The notes beneath the pieces were generated by a model, which saw nothing but the letters and a program-made list of their open reading frames with translations, did no database searches and was not told where the DNA came from. DNA of 53,809 nucleotides from Hahella sp. HN01. Its GTDB lineage: Bacteria > Pseudomonadota > Gammaproteobacteria > Pseudomonadales > Oleiphilaceae. Positions 25,269 to 35,213 of the stretch are shown here, in pieces (the first letter of the stretch is position 1; every line of letters begins with the position of its first letter). The stretch lies in contig NZ_JAHMIN010000040.1 of assembly GCF_018986435.1 (NCBI RefSeq), positions 1-53,809 of the forward strand, given 5' to 3'. The position numbers and the translations under genes were made by a program.

Positions 25269-26060
25269 ATGACAGATTCAGATTACAGTTTTCGCTTCGG
25301 GGGCATCGCCCGCCTGTACGGCCAACGCGCGCTGGAGCGCTTTCGCAACGCCCACGTCTGCGTGATCGGCATTGGCGGCGTCGGCTCCTGGGCGGCGGAA
25401 GCCCTGGCCCGCTCAGGAGTGGGGACCATCACCCTGATCGATATGGACGACATCTGCGTGTCCAACACCAACCGGCAGATTCACGCTCTGCAGAACACGG
25501 TTGGGCGCAATAAAATTGAAGTGATGGCGGAACGCATCAAGGCGATCAACCCGGAATGCGACGTGCGCACCGAGTTCAAATTCGTCACCGAGAAAAATGT
25601 GGCGGAATTATTGGATCGCGGCTATGACTTCATCATCGACGCTATCGACAGCGTACGTCATAAATGCGCCATCATCGCTTACTGCCGACGCAACAAGATC
25701 AAGATCGTCACCGTCGGCGGCGCTGGCGGCCAGACCGACCCTACTCGCATCGAAGCCTGCGACCTGAGCCGCACCTATCACGACCCGCTGCTGGCGAAAA
25801 CCCGCAAGCGCCTGCGTCAGGAATATAACTTTCCCGACAACCCGCAACGCCGTTTCAGCATTGAAGCGGTATTCTCTACTGAGCAGCAGGTTTACCCCGA
25901 TGCAGGGGGTGAAGTCTGCCAGAGCAAACCGGGCAATATGGAGAGTACGCGTCTGGACTGCGCTTCCGGCTTTGGCGCCGCCACGGCGGTCACCGCCACT
26001 TTCGGTTTTATCGCAGTGTCGCGGGTGCTGAAAAAGCTGCAGGAAAGCGCAGGCAAATAA
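25269..26060 (+). CDS. tcdA: tRNA threonylcarbamoyladenosine dehydratase TcdA
   Basis: A 263-residue E1-like/ThiF-fold enzyme that uses ATP to cyclise N6-threonylcarbamoyladenosine at position 37 of tRNAs to the ct6A form. The nucleotide-binding loop VIGIGGVGSWAAEALARSGVG is intact (written here in parts: GIGGVGSW). Further support comes from LIDMDDICVSNTNRQ and DAIDSVRHK, and from a late QSKPGNMESTRLDC segment typical of TcdA/CsdL. The length matches E. coli TcdA (268). I start at the ATG in the MTDSDYSFRFGG context; a long upstream extension lacks support. Monocistronic by appearance. Confidence 0.92.
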   Translation: MTDSDYSFRFGGIARLYGQRALERFRNAHVCVIGIGGVGSWAAEALARSGVGTITLIDMDDICVSNTNRQIHALQNTVGRNKIEVMAERIKAINPECDVRTEFKFVTEKNVAELLDRGYDFIIDAIDSVRHKCAIIAYCRRNKIKIVTVGGAGGQTDPTRIEACDLSRTYHDPLLAKTRKRLRQEYNFPDNPQRRFSIEAVFSTEQQVYPDAGGEVCQSKPGNMESTRLDCASGFGAATAVTATFGFIAVSRVLKKLQESAGK

Positions 26061-26246
26061 TCTCGCATTCGAGTCTGTTTAGCCAAAAAACAACCTTGTT
26101 CCATAGCGACGCCGAAACGTCGACAGTCCCTAGCGGTTTCCCGACGATGGCCTATGCTTAGACTATAGCGACCCTTCGACTTCCCGCAGCGGCCGGGCGC
26201 AGTCTTCCGAGTCGCGCCATAACCTCGGCGTACTGGGTTGAATGTT

Positions 26247-27014
26247 ATGAACAGACGTGTAACGACTTTTCTGGGCTGCATCATCATGACGCTCGCCGCG
26301 ACTTTCTGCAGTGCGGCGGAAACCATCACTATCAGCACCGGCGACTATTCACCCTGGACCGTCGAAAAGTCCAGCTATGGCGGCTACGTCAACCGTCTGG
26401 TGCGAGAAGCCTTCAAACGCAAAAACATTCAAGTGGAGTTTGTCTATCTACCCTGGAAACGGGCTTACGAGGAAGTGCGCAACTTGCGCGTCCACGCCAG
26501 CTCATTCTGGTTTTTCAATGAAGAGCGTAACGCGGAGTTTTATCAGGTGGGGCCGGTGTCCTGGCATAACGAGGTGTTCTTTCACCTCAAGTCCAATCCG
26601 ATCCCCAATTGGAACAAGCTCTCCGACCTGAAACCCTATCGCGTCGGCGCCACCATCGGCTACACCTACTCCGACGAGTTCTGGAACGCCGCGCGCAATA
26701 ATGTGTTTGGGCTGGAGGAGACTGCACGCGACGACATTAACTTCCGCAAGCTGCTGCGCCGTCGCATTGACCTCTTCCCCATTGACGAAATGACCGGCTG
26801 GCGCATTGTGCGGGAACAATTCGACGCAGGCATGGCGGACCTGCTGACCACCCTGGCCAAGCCGCTGACCACCACGCAGGGCTTCATTCTATTTTCCCGC
26901 GCCCACCCGGACAGCGAACGCCTTTCCTCCCTGCTGACGGCCAGCCTGGAGGAAATGGATAAAGACGGCGTCTTCGACGGCTACATGGACGATATGCTCA
27001 AAGGCAATTTTTAG
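26247..27014 (+). CDS. periplasmic solute-binding protein, family 3-like
   Basis: A 255-residue exported protein. The signal peptide is about residues 1-24 (VTTFLGCIIMTLAATFCSAA). The mature part has the type-II periplasmic fold of SBP_bac_3: ITISTGDYSPWT, GGYVNRLVREAF and PYRVGATIGYTYSDEF. No permease or ATPase genes are beside it, so it may be a sensor-type or orphan binding protein rather than part of an ABC importer. The ATG at 26247 is preferred to an upstream TTG. It converges with the M42 peptidase gene with only three bases between stops. Confidence 0.78.
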   Translation: MNRRVTTFLGCIIMTLAATFCSAAETITISTGDYSPWTVEKSSYGGYVNRLVREAFKRKNIQVEFVYLPWKRAYEEVRNLRVHASSFWFFNEERNAEFYQVGPVSWHNEVFFHLKSNPIPNWNKLSDLKPYRVGATIGYTYSDEFWNAARNNVFGLEETARDDINFRKLLRRRIDLFPIDEMTGWRIVREQFDAGMADLLTTLAKPLTTTQGFILFSRAHPDSERLSSLLTASLEEMDKDGVFDGYMDDMLKGNF

Positions 27015-27017
27015 CGC

Positions 27018-28235
27018 CTATTTCACGATCTGCTTTTTACTGCGGCCGCCTTTCTCGCGCTCGCCCAGTACTTCGTTCACCGTCGGCACGGCAGTGCCGC
27101 CAAACTGCATTTCGTCCCAGGTGATCTGATCCTGGAAATCCTCCTTGGGAATATTCGCCTGGGCGTCATGAGGACGCACCGGCTCACTTTGCGCGTAGCG
27201 CACCACCAGATCGGAAATCGCAGTCAGCGCGTCAATATGGGTGCGTTCGTAACCATGGGTGGCGTCAGTGCCGAAGGTCACCAGCGCATGGCGGATATCA
27301 TGGCCCGCCTGCACCGCCGACACCGCGTCGCTGTAGTAGTAGCGGAATACATCGCGCTGATGGGGAATATGATGATCCTGACACAGATGAATCAGGTGCC
27401 GGGTCAAATGCCAGTCGAATGGCCCCGAGGAGTCTTTCATCGCAATGGTGACGCCATGTTCTTTGGCGTTCTGGCCCTCCGCCACCGGGCCGATATCAAT
27501 ACCGACAAATTCAGTGACATCCGCCTCAATTGCATGCCCAACCCCTGATCCGATTTCTTCTGTCAGGGTAAATATCGGCAGACAATCCATGGCCAGCGGC
27601 AGATTGTGATCAACAATAGCTTTTAACCCTGTCAACAACGCGGCGGTTCCCGCTTTGTTGTCCAAATGACGTGAAACCACAAAGCCATTGGGCAGAAATT
27701 CCGGATTGGGATCAAAAGCCACAAAGTCGCCCACGCAGATACCGATTCTGAGGGCGTCTTCTTTGGTGTAAATGCATTCATCCACGCGGATTTCCACGTG
27801 ATCCCAGGTCACCGGAAGGCGATCCACCTCCTCGTTGTAACGGTGTCCCGCCGCATATAAAGGCAATACCGATCCTCTGAAACAGCCGCTGTCGCTGAAG
27901 ATAGTCACACGCGAGCCTTCCGCGAAGCGGCTCGACCAATGCCCCACCGGAGTCAGACACAAACGGCCGTTGGGCTTGATTTCACGCACCATCGCGCCGA
28001 TGGTGTCCAGGTGCGTCACCACCGCCCGCTGCGGCGCATTCAGTTTGCCCCGCAATCGCCCTTTGATGGTGCCGCGCCGGGTCAGCTCATAATCAATGCC
28101 CAGCTCGCTCAAACGCTCGCACACGTATACAACCGCCCCATCCGTAAAGCCGGTGGGACAAGGAATGGCCAGCAATTCGAGCAATACTTTGGTGAGGTAC
28201 TCAGAGTCCAGGGTATAGCCTTTCTCTTCTATCAT
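27018..28235 (-). CDS. M42-family metallopeptidase of the NAGGN osmoprotectant cluster
   Basis: A 405-residue M42-type aminopeptidase. Metal ligands are all visible: His and Asp in VVTHLDTIGAM, Asp in SRHLDNKAGTAALL, the Glu pair in LTEEIGSG, Asp in FVGIDIGPV and His in TFGTDATHGYERTH. The start at 28235 has AGAGGCGAAG upstream and lies 10 bases after the ngg stop, so translation is coupled. This peptidase is the third member of the conserved asnO/ngg/peptidase trio linked to N-acetylglutaminylglutamine amide, possibly for turnover of the dipeptide. The exact in vivo substrate is inferred from the cluster. Confidence 0.9.
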   Translation of the reverse strand: MIEEKGYTLDSEYLTKVLLELLAIPCPTGFTDGAVVYVCERLSELGIDYELTRRGTIKGRLRGKLNAPQRAVVTHLDTIGAMVREIKPNGRLCLTPVGHWSSRFAEGSRVTIFSDSGCFRGSVLPLYAAGHRYNEEVDRLPVTWDHVEIRVDECIYTKEDALRIGICVGDFVAFDPNPEFLPNGFVVSRHLDNKAGTAALLTGLKAIVDHNLPLAMDCLPIFTLTEEIGSGVGHAIEADVTEFVGIDIGPVAEGQNAKEHGVTIAMKDSSGPFDWHLTRHLIHLCQDHHIPHQRDVFRYYYSDAVSAVQAGHDIRHALVTFGTDATHGYERTHIDALTAISDLVVRYAQSEPVRPHDAQANIPKEDFQDQITWDEMQFGGTAVPTVNEVLGEREKGGRSKKQIVK

Positions 28236-28245
28236 AACTTCGCCT

Positions 28246-30006
28246 CTAAGATGCATGTCGTACGCTCCGCGTCAGCGGGAACAGCAAATCGATAAAACGT
28301 TGCGCCGTCGGCTGGGGCGCGTGATTCTCCAGCCCTGGGCGTTCATTGGCTTCAATAATGACGTAATCCGGCGAGGTGTGGTCCTTGACGATGAAGTCCA
28401 TGCCCACCACCGGAATTTGCAGCGCTCTGGCGGCCTCTTCCGCCGCCGCGCGCAGTTCGGGATGCAGATCGTCGGTGACGTCAATCAGCGTACCGCCGGT
28501 ATGTAGATTAGCGGTGCGCCGCACAAACAGGTGTGCTTCCACGGGCAACACGCTGTCCCAGTCATAGCCCGCCTCGCGAATACAGCGTTCGGTTTCCGCA
28601 TCTATGGGGATCTGGCTCTCTCCCCCCGTCGCCGCGGCGCGACGACGGCTTTGTTTTTCCACCAGCGTGCGAATGGAATCGCGTCCGTTGCCGTAGATCT
28701 CCGCCGGGCGACGAATCGCCGCCGCCACCGTGTCGAAGTCGATCACCACCACCCGCAGATCGAATCCGGGATGATAAGTCTCCAGCAATACCGATGAGGA
28801 AACGCTTTCTGCTTTGCTGATCGCGGCATGCAGGTCGTCCACATTGCGGATATCCACGGAGATGCCTTTACCCTGCTCACTATCCAGTGGCTTCACCACC
28901 ACCGCTCCGTGATCGGCGAGAAACTCTTCCGCCTGCTCCCGCGAGTGATACAGTTGATAAATCGGCGTGCGCAGACCAGCGCGGGCGCAGGTGCGATGCG
29001 TCAGCATCTTGTTCTGGCACAGGGACATGGTCAGCGCCGTCGTCATGTCGGTGAGAGACTCATGGCAACGTATGCGACGACCGCCGAAGCTCAAGGTGAA
29101 CAGGTTGTTGACCTCATCATCAATCACCACCTCAATGCCTCTGCGCATGGCCTCGTTAACGATGATTTTCGCGTAAGGATTCAGCTTCGCGGACGGCTCC
29201 GGTCCAACAAACAACTTCTCATTGATGGCGTTTTTCTTTTTGAGCGCAAAGGTGCGTATCGCCTGAAACCCGAGCTTTTCGTATAGCGCCTTGGCTTCAT
29301 AATTGTCATGCAGCACGCTAAGGTCCATGTACTGGCATTCCCGCGTCTGAAAGTATTCCGCCAGATAGCGCACCAGCGCTTCGCCGACGCCCGGCGTCTT
29401 ACTGTCCGGAGACACCGCCAGACACCACAGACTGGAGCCCTTGCTGGGGTCGCCAAAGGCCTTGATGTGGTTCACGCCCATTACGGTGCCGATGATCTTG
29501 CCGCTGCCCAACGCCTCCGCCACCAGATAGACGACATCTTTGGAATGACGATGCGCGAGCACATGATCCACAGGTGCGCAGACCATTTTTCTCTGGGTGA
29601 AAATCGCATTCAGCGCTTCCACGTCCGCCGTGCTGCTGGCTCGTCTGACCGTGACGCCCGGCAGAGCGCGAGTGCGTGGACGATACTGACTCATCCACAA
29701 GCGCATGGTGTCGGAGGGGTCCAGAAACAGCGACTGCGGCGCATGACTCAGCACCACATGCGGGTCCGCGACGTAGAGCGCGATATCGCGATCGCCGGAG
29801 GACTCTTCCGCCAGACTCTTCGCCAGTTCTTTCGGGCTTTCGAATGTATTCGCCAGCAGCAGTCGCCCCCAGCCGCAGTGAACGCTCACATTCCTGGGAG
29901 CGTCCACGTCCGCGTCGGCGCGTATATGTTCCGCCTGCATGGATTCGTATGACGGCATTTGTTTGCGCAACATCCTTTCATGATGATGGCGGGGTGTAAT
30001 AGCCAT
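28246..30006 (-). CDS. ngg: N-acetylglutaminylglutamine synthetase (GNAT plus ATP-grasp)
   Basis: A 586-residue two-domain enzyme. The N-terminal GNAT acetyltransferase region covers about residues 110-265, with a CoA-loop-like CLAVSPDSKTPGVGEALVRY and VLHDNYEAKALYEKLGF. The C-terminal ATP-grasp ligase spans about 300-586, with VVVKPLDSEQGKGISV, a DLRVVVIDFD strand and the catalytic end GMDFIV...IIEANERPG. It would acetylate and join two glutamines. The ATG at 30006 has AAAAGG upstream; a longer upstream frame is not supported. It lies between asnO and the M42 peptidase in one operon. The family is well known as part of the NAGGN pathway. Confidence 0.92.
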   Translation of the reverse strand: MAITPRHHHERMLRKQMPSYESMQAEHIRADADVDAPRNVSVHCGWGRLLLANTFESPKELAKSLAEESSGDRDIALYVADPHVVLSHAPQSLFLDPSDTMRLWMSQYRPRTRALPGVTVRRASSTADVEALNAIFTQRKMVCAPVDHVLAHRHSKDVVYLVAEALGSGKIIGTVMGVNHIKAFGDPSKGSSLWCLAVSPDSKTPGVGEALVRYLAEYFQTRECQYMDLSVLHDNYEAKALYEKLGFQAIRTFALKKKNAINEKLFVGPEPSAKLNPYAKIIVNEAMRRGIEVVIDDEVNNLFTLSFGGRRIRCHESLTDMTTALTMSLCQNKMLTHRTCARAGLRTPIYQLYHSREQAEEFLADHGAVVVKPLDSEQGKGISVDIRNVDDLHAAISKAESVSSSVLLETYHPGFDLRVVVIDFDTVAAAIRRPAEIYGNGRDSIRTLVEKQSRRRAAATGGESQIPIDAETERCIREAGYDWDSVLPVEAHLFVRRTANLHTGGTLIDVTDDLHPELRAAAEEAARALQIPVVGMDFIVKDHTSPDYVIIEANERPGLENHAPQPTAQRFIDLLFPLTRSVRHAS

Positions 30007-30091
30007 ATTGATGTAACCTTTTCGTGCCTGAGGTTGCTTAACGCAGCGCCGGTGAGACGCTGCGGGCTTCACGGCTGAATAATGCTTACCG

Positions 30092-31864
30092 TTATAAATT
30101 GTGGCGCTGCAGCCAAAGCTCCAGCAGGCCAAGCTGCCAGAGTTTGGAGCCGCGCAACGGCGTAATGTGCATATCGGGCGACAACAACAGGTTGTCCACA
30201 TACGCCTGATCAAACAGGCCGCGCTCCCGTGCGCTTTGCGTGGACAGGGCTTCCTTCACCCACTCCAGAATGGTCCCACGCAGATACTTCAGCGCAGGCA
30301 CCGGAAAATAGCCTTTGGGGCGGTCGATCACTTGAGAAGGAATAACGCGGCGCGCGGCTTCCTTCAAAATCCATTTGCCTTCATCTCTCACCTTCAATGG
30401 CGATGGAATACGCGCGGCCAGCTCCACCAGCTCGTGATCAAGGAACGGCACCCGCGCCTCCAAGCCGGCGGACATTGTCATGTTATCCACCCGCTTCACC
30501 GGGTCGTCCACCAACATGACGCTCATATCCAGACGCAACGCCTTGTCCACCGGGTCATTGGCGCCGGGACGCAGGAAGTGCTGCTTGACGAACTCGCCAG
30601 CGTAATCCGGCGCTATCCAGCGAGGCTGCACTGTCTGCTTGTATTCCTCGTAACTGCGGTCAAAAAACGCTTCGCGATAACAGGCGTAGGGATCTTGCGC
30701 GCCCACCAGCGGCGGATACCAGTGATAGCCGCCGAACACCTCGTCGGCGCCCTGCCCGCTCTGCACCACGCGACAGTACTTGCTGACTTCCTGGGACAAC
30801 AGATAAAACGCCACGCAGTCGTGGCTGACCATCGGTTCCGACATCGCGTCGATCGCTTTCGGCAAGGCCGAAAACATGCGGTCCGAGGCGATCTGAATTT
30901 TGTGATGACGAGTGCCGAAATGATTGGCGATGATATCGGAATAGTGGAACTCGTCCCCTTCTTCCCCGCCAACCGCTTCAAAGCCGATGGAGAAAGTCTG
31001 AAATCCGTCCGGAACCACTTCCGCCAGCAATCCGACCAGCAGACTGCTGTCGACGCCGCCGGAGAGCAGCACGCCGACCTCAACCGCCGCGTTATTGCGA
31101 CGGCGCACGGACGCGAACAAGGCTTCCAGTAGACGATCGCGCCAATCATCCGCGGTCAGCGCCTCGTCGCCAGGCTGCATGCCGAAAGCAAGACTCCAGT
31201 AGCTGCCCGTGTTGATGTTTCCGGTTTTATCTAGCTCCATCCAGGTTCCCGGCTGCACTTTGTAGATACCTTCAAAAATCGTATCAGGCGCCGGTATGAC
31301 GGAGTGGAAGTTGAGATACATATTCAACGCTTTGGGGTTGATCCGCGCGTTGAAGTCCGACGCTTTAGCCAGCGCCGGCATAAATGAGGAGAAACGCAGC
31401 GCTTTGGCGTCATGTTGAAAATACAGCGGCTTGATGCCAAGACGGTCGCGGGCCAGCATCGTTTTACCGCTGTCGCGCTCCCAGACAGCCAGCGCAAACA
31501 TGCCGTTGAACCGGGTCAGGCAATCCTTGCCCCATGCATGATAGGCCTTCAACACCACTTCCGTATCGCCGTCAGAATAAAATGTATAACCCCGACCTTC
31601 CAATTCAGCGCGCAATTCCCGGTGATTGTAGATAGCGCCATTGAACACCAGCGCCAACCCTAACGCAGGGTCGTACAGCGGCTGCTGAGACGCATCGGAA
31701 AGGTCCATGATTTTCAGGCGCCGGTGGCCGAATGCGATATTGTTCTGGACGAAGACGCCTTCGGCGTCCGGGCCGCGGGGGGTTTGAATGTCGTTGGCGT
31801 GACGGATGAAATTTAAATCGGGCGAGTGGTTGTCGAAGCGGATCTCTCCGCATATGCCACACAT
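30092..31864 (-). CDS. asnO: asparagine-synthase-like glutaminylglutamine amidotransferase
   Basis: A 590-residue class II glutamine amidotransferase. The mature protein starts with nucleophile Cys2 (MCGICGEIRFD). The glutaminase domain is residues 2-210, and the synthetase domain has the PP-loop GVLLSGGVDSSLLVGL at about residue 275. In NAGGN clusters this enzyme amidates the C-terminus of the acetylated dipeptide rather than making asparagine. The ATG has AAGGAG five bases upstream. It is first in the operon with ngg (85-base gap) and the peptidase. A perfect palindrome overlaps its -35 region, so a repressor, probably the divergent MarR protein, may control it. Confidence 0.92.
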   Translation of the reverse strand: MCGICGEIRFDNHSPDLNFIRHANDIQTPRGPDAEGVFVQNNIAFGHRRLKIMDLSDASQQPLYDPALGLALVFNGAIYNHRELRAELEGRGYTFYSDGDTEVVLKAYHAWGKDCLTRFNGMFALAVWERDSGKTMLARDRLGIKPLYFQHDAKALRFSSFMPALAKASDFNARINPKALNMYLNFHSVIPAPDTIFEGIYKVQPGTWMELDKTGNINTGSYWSLAFGMQPGDEALTADDWRDRLLEALFASVRRRNNAAVEVGVLLSGGVDSSLLVGLLAEVVPDGFQTFSIGFEAVGGEEGDEFHYSDIIANHFGTRHHKIQIASDRMFSALPKAIDAMSEPMVSHDCVAFYLLSQEVSKYCRVVQSGQGADEVFGGYHWYPPLVGAQDPYACYREAFFDRSYEEYKQTVQPRWIAPDYAGEFVKQHFLRPGANDPVDKALRLDMSVMLVDDPVKRVDNMTMSAGLEARVPFLDHELVELAARIPSPLKVRDEGKWILKEAARRVIPSQVIDRPKGYFPVPALKYLRGTILEWVKEALSTQSARERGLFDQAYVDNLLLSPDMHITPLRGSKLWQLGLLELWLQRHNL

Positions 31865-31898
31865 AAGAACTCCTTGGTTTGTTCATACATATAGCTGA

Positions 31899-31927
31899 TC
31901 AATATTAGCACACATTTACTTTGACAA
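31899..31927 (-). promoter_or_regulatory. candidate promoter of the asnO-ngg-peptidase operon
   Basis: On the minus strand: TTGTCA (31922-31927) as -35, a 17-base spacer, and TATTGA (31899-31904) as -10. The -35 lies within the palindrome at 31915-31936. Confidence 0.45.
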
Positions 31928-31936
31928 CAAAGTAAA
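31915..31936. promoter_or_regulatory. operator-like palindrome between asnO and marR
   Basis: Perfect inverted repeat TTTACTTTG-ACAA-CAAAGTAAA with 9-base arms. Its size and symmetry suit a MarR dimer, and it covers the -35 box of asnO. It is in the divergent region of the regulator and the operon, the common place for autoregulation. Confidence 0.6.
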
Positions 31937-32078
31937 AAAATGACACGAAACCTCCTACACATCTGTTTTTAGGCTATTTTAAAATTTTGTCATGTAATAT
32001 TTATGTCACAAATTAAAAGGTGGATAGCCCAACAAGTATGAAGGATAATATGAGTTTTTCCATTGATGTAATTTACCC

Positions 32079-32546
32079 ATGACTCGACACGATGAAGTAT
32101 TGGTCCTGATACGAAGGATTATTCGTGCAGCGGACCTCCGCTCCAAGCAATTGGGCAAAGAAACCGGACTCACCGCGCCGCAGTTACTAATTCTTCGCTC
32201 TATCGGCGACTCACGAAACACAACGATGAGCCAGGTCGCGCAGAACATCAGTCTGAGCCAGGCGACGGTCACCAGTATCGTTGACCGCCTGGAAAAGAAA
32301 AATCTGGTGGCGCGTATTCGCGACTCGGTAGACAAGCGTCGCATTTATCTGGTGCTGACGGATGAAGGCAAAGAAGTACTGGCGGGCGCGCCTCGGCCGC
32401 TGCAGGAGCTGTTCACCTCCCGCTTCGACAACCTGCCGGAGTGGGAGCAATATCTGATCCTGGCCAGCCTCGCCAAAGTCGCGGACATGATGGACGCCAC
32501 CGATATCGACGCATCGCCGTTGCTGGCGGTGGGCTCCGTCACCTAA
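32079..32546 (+). CDS. MarR-family transcriptional regulator
   Basis: A 155-residue winged-helix regulator. The recognition region is MSQVAQNISLSQATVTSIVDRL, and the wing is RDSVDKRRIYLVLTDEGKEVL. The DNA-binding fold spans about residues 28-110. It is divergent from the NAGGN operon and separated by about 215 bases with a perfect palindrome, so it probably controls that operon and itself, perhaps in response to osmotic or related signals. MarR-type regulators are known beside this trio in other bacteria. It is closed by a bidirectional terminator. Confidence 0.88.
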   Translation: MTRHDEVLVLIRRIIRAADLRSKQLGKETGLTAPQLLILRSIGDSRNTTMSQVAQNISLSQATVTSIVDRLEKKNLVARIRDSVDKRRIYLVLTDEGKEVLAGAPRPLQELFTSRFDNLPEWEQYLILASLAKVADMMDATDIDASPLLAVGSVT

Positions 32547-32591
32547 GGCTGGTCGCAAGAGGCGCTTAGCCGGCCTCTTGGCCTGAAAACG

Positions 32592-32620
32592 AAAACGCCC
32601 GGCTTCAGGCCGGGCGTTTT
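32592..32620. terminator. bidirectional terminator between marR and glcB
   Basis: AAAACGCCCGGC (32592-32603), loop TTCAG, GCCGGGCGTTTT (32609-32620). T-runs occur on both strands, so it can end both converging genes. Confidence 0.88.
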
Positions 32621-32638
32621 GCGTTCAGCGTTACGGGA

Positions 32639-34813
32639 TCAACCGCCGAATTTGGCTTTCGCCTTGCGACGATAGGCATGCAGCAACGGCTCGGTGTAAC
32701 CGTTGGGCTGCTCGCATCCTTTCAGCACCAGGTCGCAGGCGGCTTGAAACGCCACACTGTCGTCAAAGTTTGGCGCCATATTGCGGTAACTGGGGTCGCC
32801 TGCATTCTGACGGTCTACAATCGCCGCCATGCGCTGCATGGTTTCCAGCACCTGCTCTTTCGAGCAAACGCCATGACGCAGCCAGTTGGCGATATGCTGA
32901 CTGGAAATCCGCAACGTGGCGCGGTCTTCCATCAGCCCCACATCATTGATGTCAGGCACCTTCGAACATCCCACGCCCTGATCGACCCAGCGCACCACAT
33001 AGCCCAAAATGCCCTGCGCATTGTTATCCAGCTCCTGCTGAATATCCTGCGCGGACAAAGTCTGATCGCCCAGCAATGGAATGGTCAGGATATCGTCCAG
33101 AGACGCACGCGTACGGGAAGCAAGCTCCTCCTGACGCGCCGCCACGTTCACCTTATGGTAGTGCAGCGCATGCAAGGTCGCCGCCGTGGGTGACGGCACC
33201 CAGGCGCAATTGGCGCCCGCCTGCGGATGACCAATCTTGGCTTGAAGCATTTGCGCCATTTCATCGGGAATCGGCCACATGCCTTTGCCGATCTGCGCCT
33301 TACCTTTCAGACCTACCGCCAGACCAGTATCCACGTTCCAGTCTTCATAGGCGTTGATCCAGGGTTGCTGTTTCATCGCCGCCTTACGCACGACTGGACC
33401 GGCTTCCATACTGGTGTGAATTTCATCGCCCGTGCGATCCAGGAACCCAGTATTGATGAACACCACCCGGTCCGCCGCCGCTTTGATGCACGCCTTCAGA
33501 TTGATAGTGGTGCGGCGCTCTTCGTCCATGATGCCGACTTTCAGAGTGAAGCGCGGCAGTCCCAGCGCATCTTCGATGCGAGCGAACAGGTCGTTGGTGA
33601 ACGTCACTTCTTCCGGGCCATGCATCTTCGGTTTTACGATATAGACGCTGCCGGTCTTGCTGTTGCGTAAAGGACCTTCGCCTTTCAGATCGTGAATGGC
33701 GATCAGCGACGTCATCATTCCGTCCAGGATGCCTTCCGGAATTTCTTCGCCATTGCTGTCGAGCACGGCGTCGATCGTCATCAAGTGGCCGACGTTGCGC
33801 ACGAACAACAGGCTGCGTCCTGGCAGACTGAAACGCTCGCCATTCGGGGCGATGTATTCGCGGTCAGCGTGCAACGTACGAGTAACGGGTTTGCCGCCCT
33901 TGTCGAAGGTTTCCGCCAGGTCGCCTTTCATCAGACCCAGCCAGTTGCCGTACGCCACTACTTTGTCTTCCGCGTCCACCGCGGCCACAGAATCTTCACA
34001 GTCCTGAATAGTGGTTAACGCAGCTTCCATCAGGACATCTTTGACGCCAGCGGGATCGGTTTTGCCGATAGGGCTGCTTGCATCAATCTGTATCTCGAAG
34101 CGCAATCCATTGTTTTGCAGCAGAAGGCCTTTAGGCGCGGAGGGTTCGCCGACGTAGCCGGCCAACTTGCTTTCATCCAACAGGCCGACGCTGGAGCCGG
34201 ACTGCAGTTTCACCGCCAGACGTCCGTTCTCCACGCTGTAGCCGATGGCGTCTTTGTGACTGCCGGAGGCCAAAGGAGCGGCTTCGTCGAGAAACTTACG
34301 GGCGAACTCGATGACCATGGCGCCGCGCACCGGATTATAGCCTTTGCCCTTTTCCGCGCCGTTTTCCTCAGAGATGACATCGGTGCCGTACAACGCATCG
34401 TACAGGCTGCCCCAGCGGGCATTAGCGGCATTCAGAGCGAAGCGGGCGTTCATCACCGGCACAACCAACTGCGGACCGGCCATGGTGGCGATTTCCGGGT
34501 CCACATTGGCGGTGGCGATCTGGAAGTCTTCCGCTTCCGGCGCCAGATAACCGATGTCTTGTAGAAATGTTTTATAGGCCGACAGATCGACCTTACCTGG
34601 GTTCTCGCGGTGCCAGGCGTCGATCTGCGCCTGCAGCTCATCGCGTTTTTTCAATAACGCCTTGTTTCTGGGAGCCATTTCATTGATGACGGCTTCCAGC
34701 TCGGACCAGAACTTATCCGCAGAAACGCCAGTTCCGGGGATCGCTTTTTCATTCACGAAGTCGTACAGAACCTTAGCGACCTGTAAGCCGCCTACTTGTA
34801 CTCTATCTGTCAT
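32639..34813 (-). CDS. glcB: malate synthase G
   Basis: A 724-residue enzyme that condenses glyoxylate and acetyl-CoA to malate in the glyoxylate route. Sequence hallmarks include [20 protein letters not shown] at the start and the TIM-barrel pieces [27 protein letters not shown]-type ([10 protein letters not shown]) and [22 protein letters not shown]. The late [21 protein letters not shown] is also typical. The length matches E. coli GlcB (723). The ATG at 34813 follows GAGG; an upstream in-frame start is not needed. No isocitrate lyase gene is present in the window. Confidence 0.95.
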   Translation of the reverse strand: MTDRVQVGGLQVAKVLYDFVNEKAIPGTGVSADKFWSELEAVINEMAPRNKALLKKRDELQAQIDAWHRENPGKVDLSAYKTFLQDIGYLAPEAEDFQIATANVDPEIATMAGPQLVVPVMNARFALNAANARWGSLYDALYGTDVISEENGAEKGKGYNPVRGAMVIEFARKFLDEAAPLASGSHKDAIGYSVENGRLAVKLQSGSSVGLLDESKLAGYVGEPSAPKGLLLQNNGLRFEIQIDASSPIGKTDPAGVKDVLMEAALTTIQDCEDSVAAVDAEDKVVAYGNWLGLMKGDLAETFDKGGKPVTRTLHADREYIAPNGERFSLPGRSLLFVRNVGHLMTIDAVLDSNGEEIPEGILDGMMTSLIAIHDLKGEGPLRNSKTGSVYIVKPKMHGPEEVTFTNDLFARIEDALGLPRFTLKVGIMDEERRTTINLKACIKAAADRVVFINTGFLDRTGDEIHTSMEAGPVVRKAAMKQQPWINAYEDWNVDTGLAVGLKGKAQIGKGMWPIPDEMAQMLQAKIGHPQAGANCAWVPSPTAATLHALHYHKVNVAARQEELASRTRASLDDILTIPLLGDQTLSAQDIQQELDNNAQGILGYVVRWVDQGVGCSKVPDINDVGLMEDRATLRISSQHIANWLRHGVCSKEQVLETMQRMAAIVDRQNAGDPSYRNMAPNFDDSVAFQAACDLVLKGCEQPNGYTEPLLHAYRRKAKAKFGG

Positions 34814-35213
34814 AGTAAGCCTCAACACACTCTCTTGTGGTTTCCTGAATCCCTTCGCGCATCGACAGACCTGTGCGACATGATGCCGCAAAAGCCGCCG
34901 CAGACGCTTCATTACGGGTCCCCATCCGTTCCGAAGCAGGCGAAGAGCGCGTCATTTTACGTGAAAATACGTAGATAATCATGTGCAAAAGATTACTAGC
35001 AAAATTACGGCCCAGGTAATCGGGCGTAAGGATTAAACTGCCGCCGCAGAAAGGTCCAGTGCAAATCTGCGTATCACCGATGTAAACCTATATAGCTATA
35101 TAAATAGAAGGAGGCATGGCTGTGAATCGAGATAGAGAGCGGGAGGAGAAAGCCGCGGAAGGAGCCAACGCCCCCGCCGCGCAGGTCTGGATAAGGCCAG
35201 TGTCGCAGGACGC
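34814..35213. other. intergenic region upstream of glcB
   Basis: About 400 bases. It contains the perfect palindrome TATATAGCTATATA (35089-35102), a strong AAGGAGG (35108-35114) and a short plus-strand reading frame (35122-35217). No other feature recognised. Confidence 0.4.
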
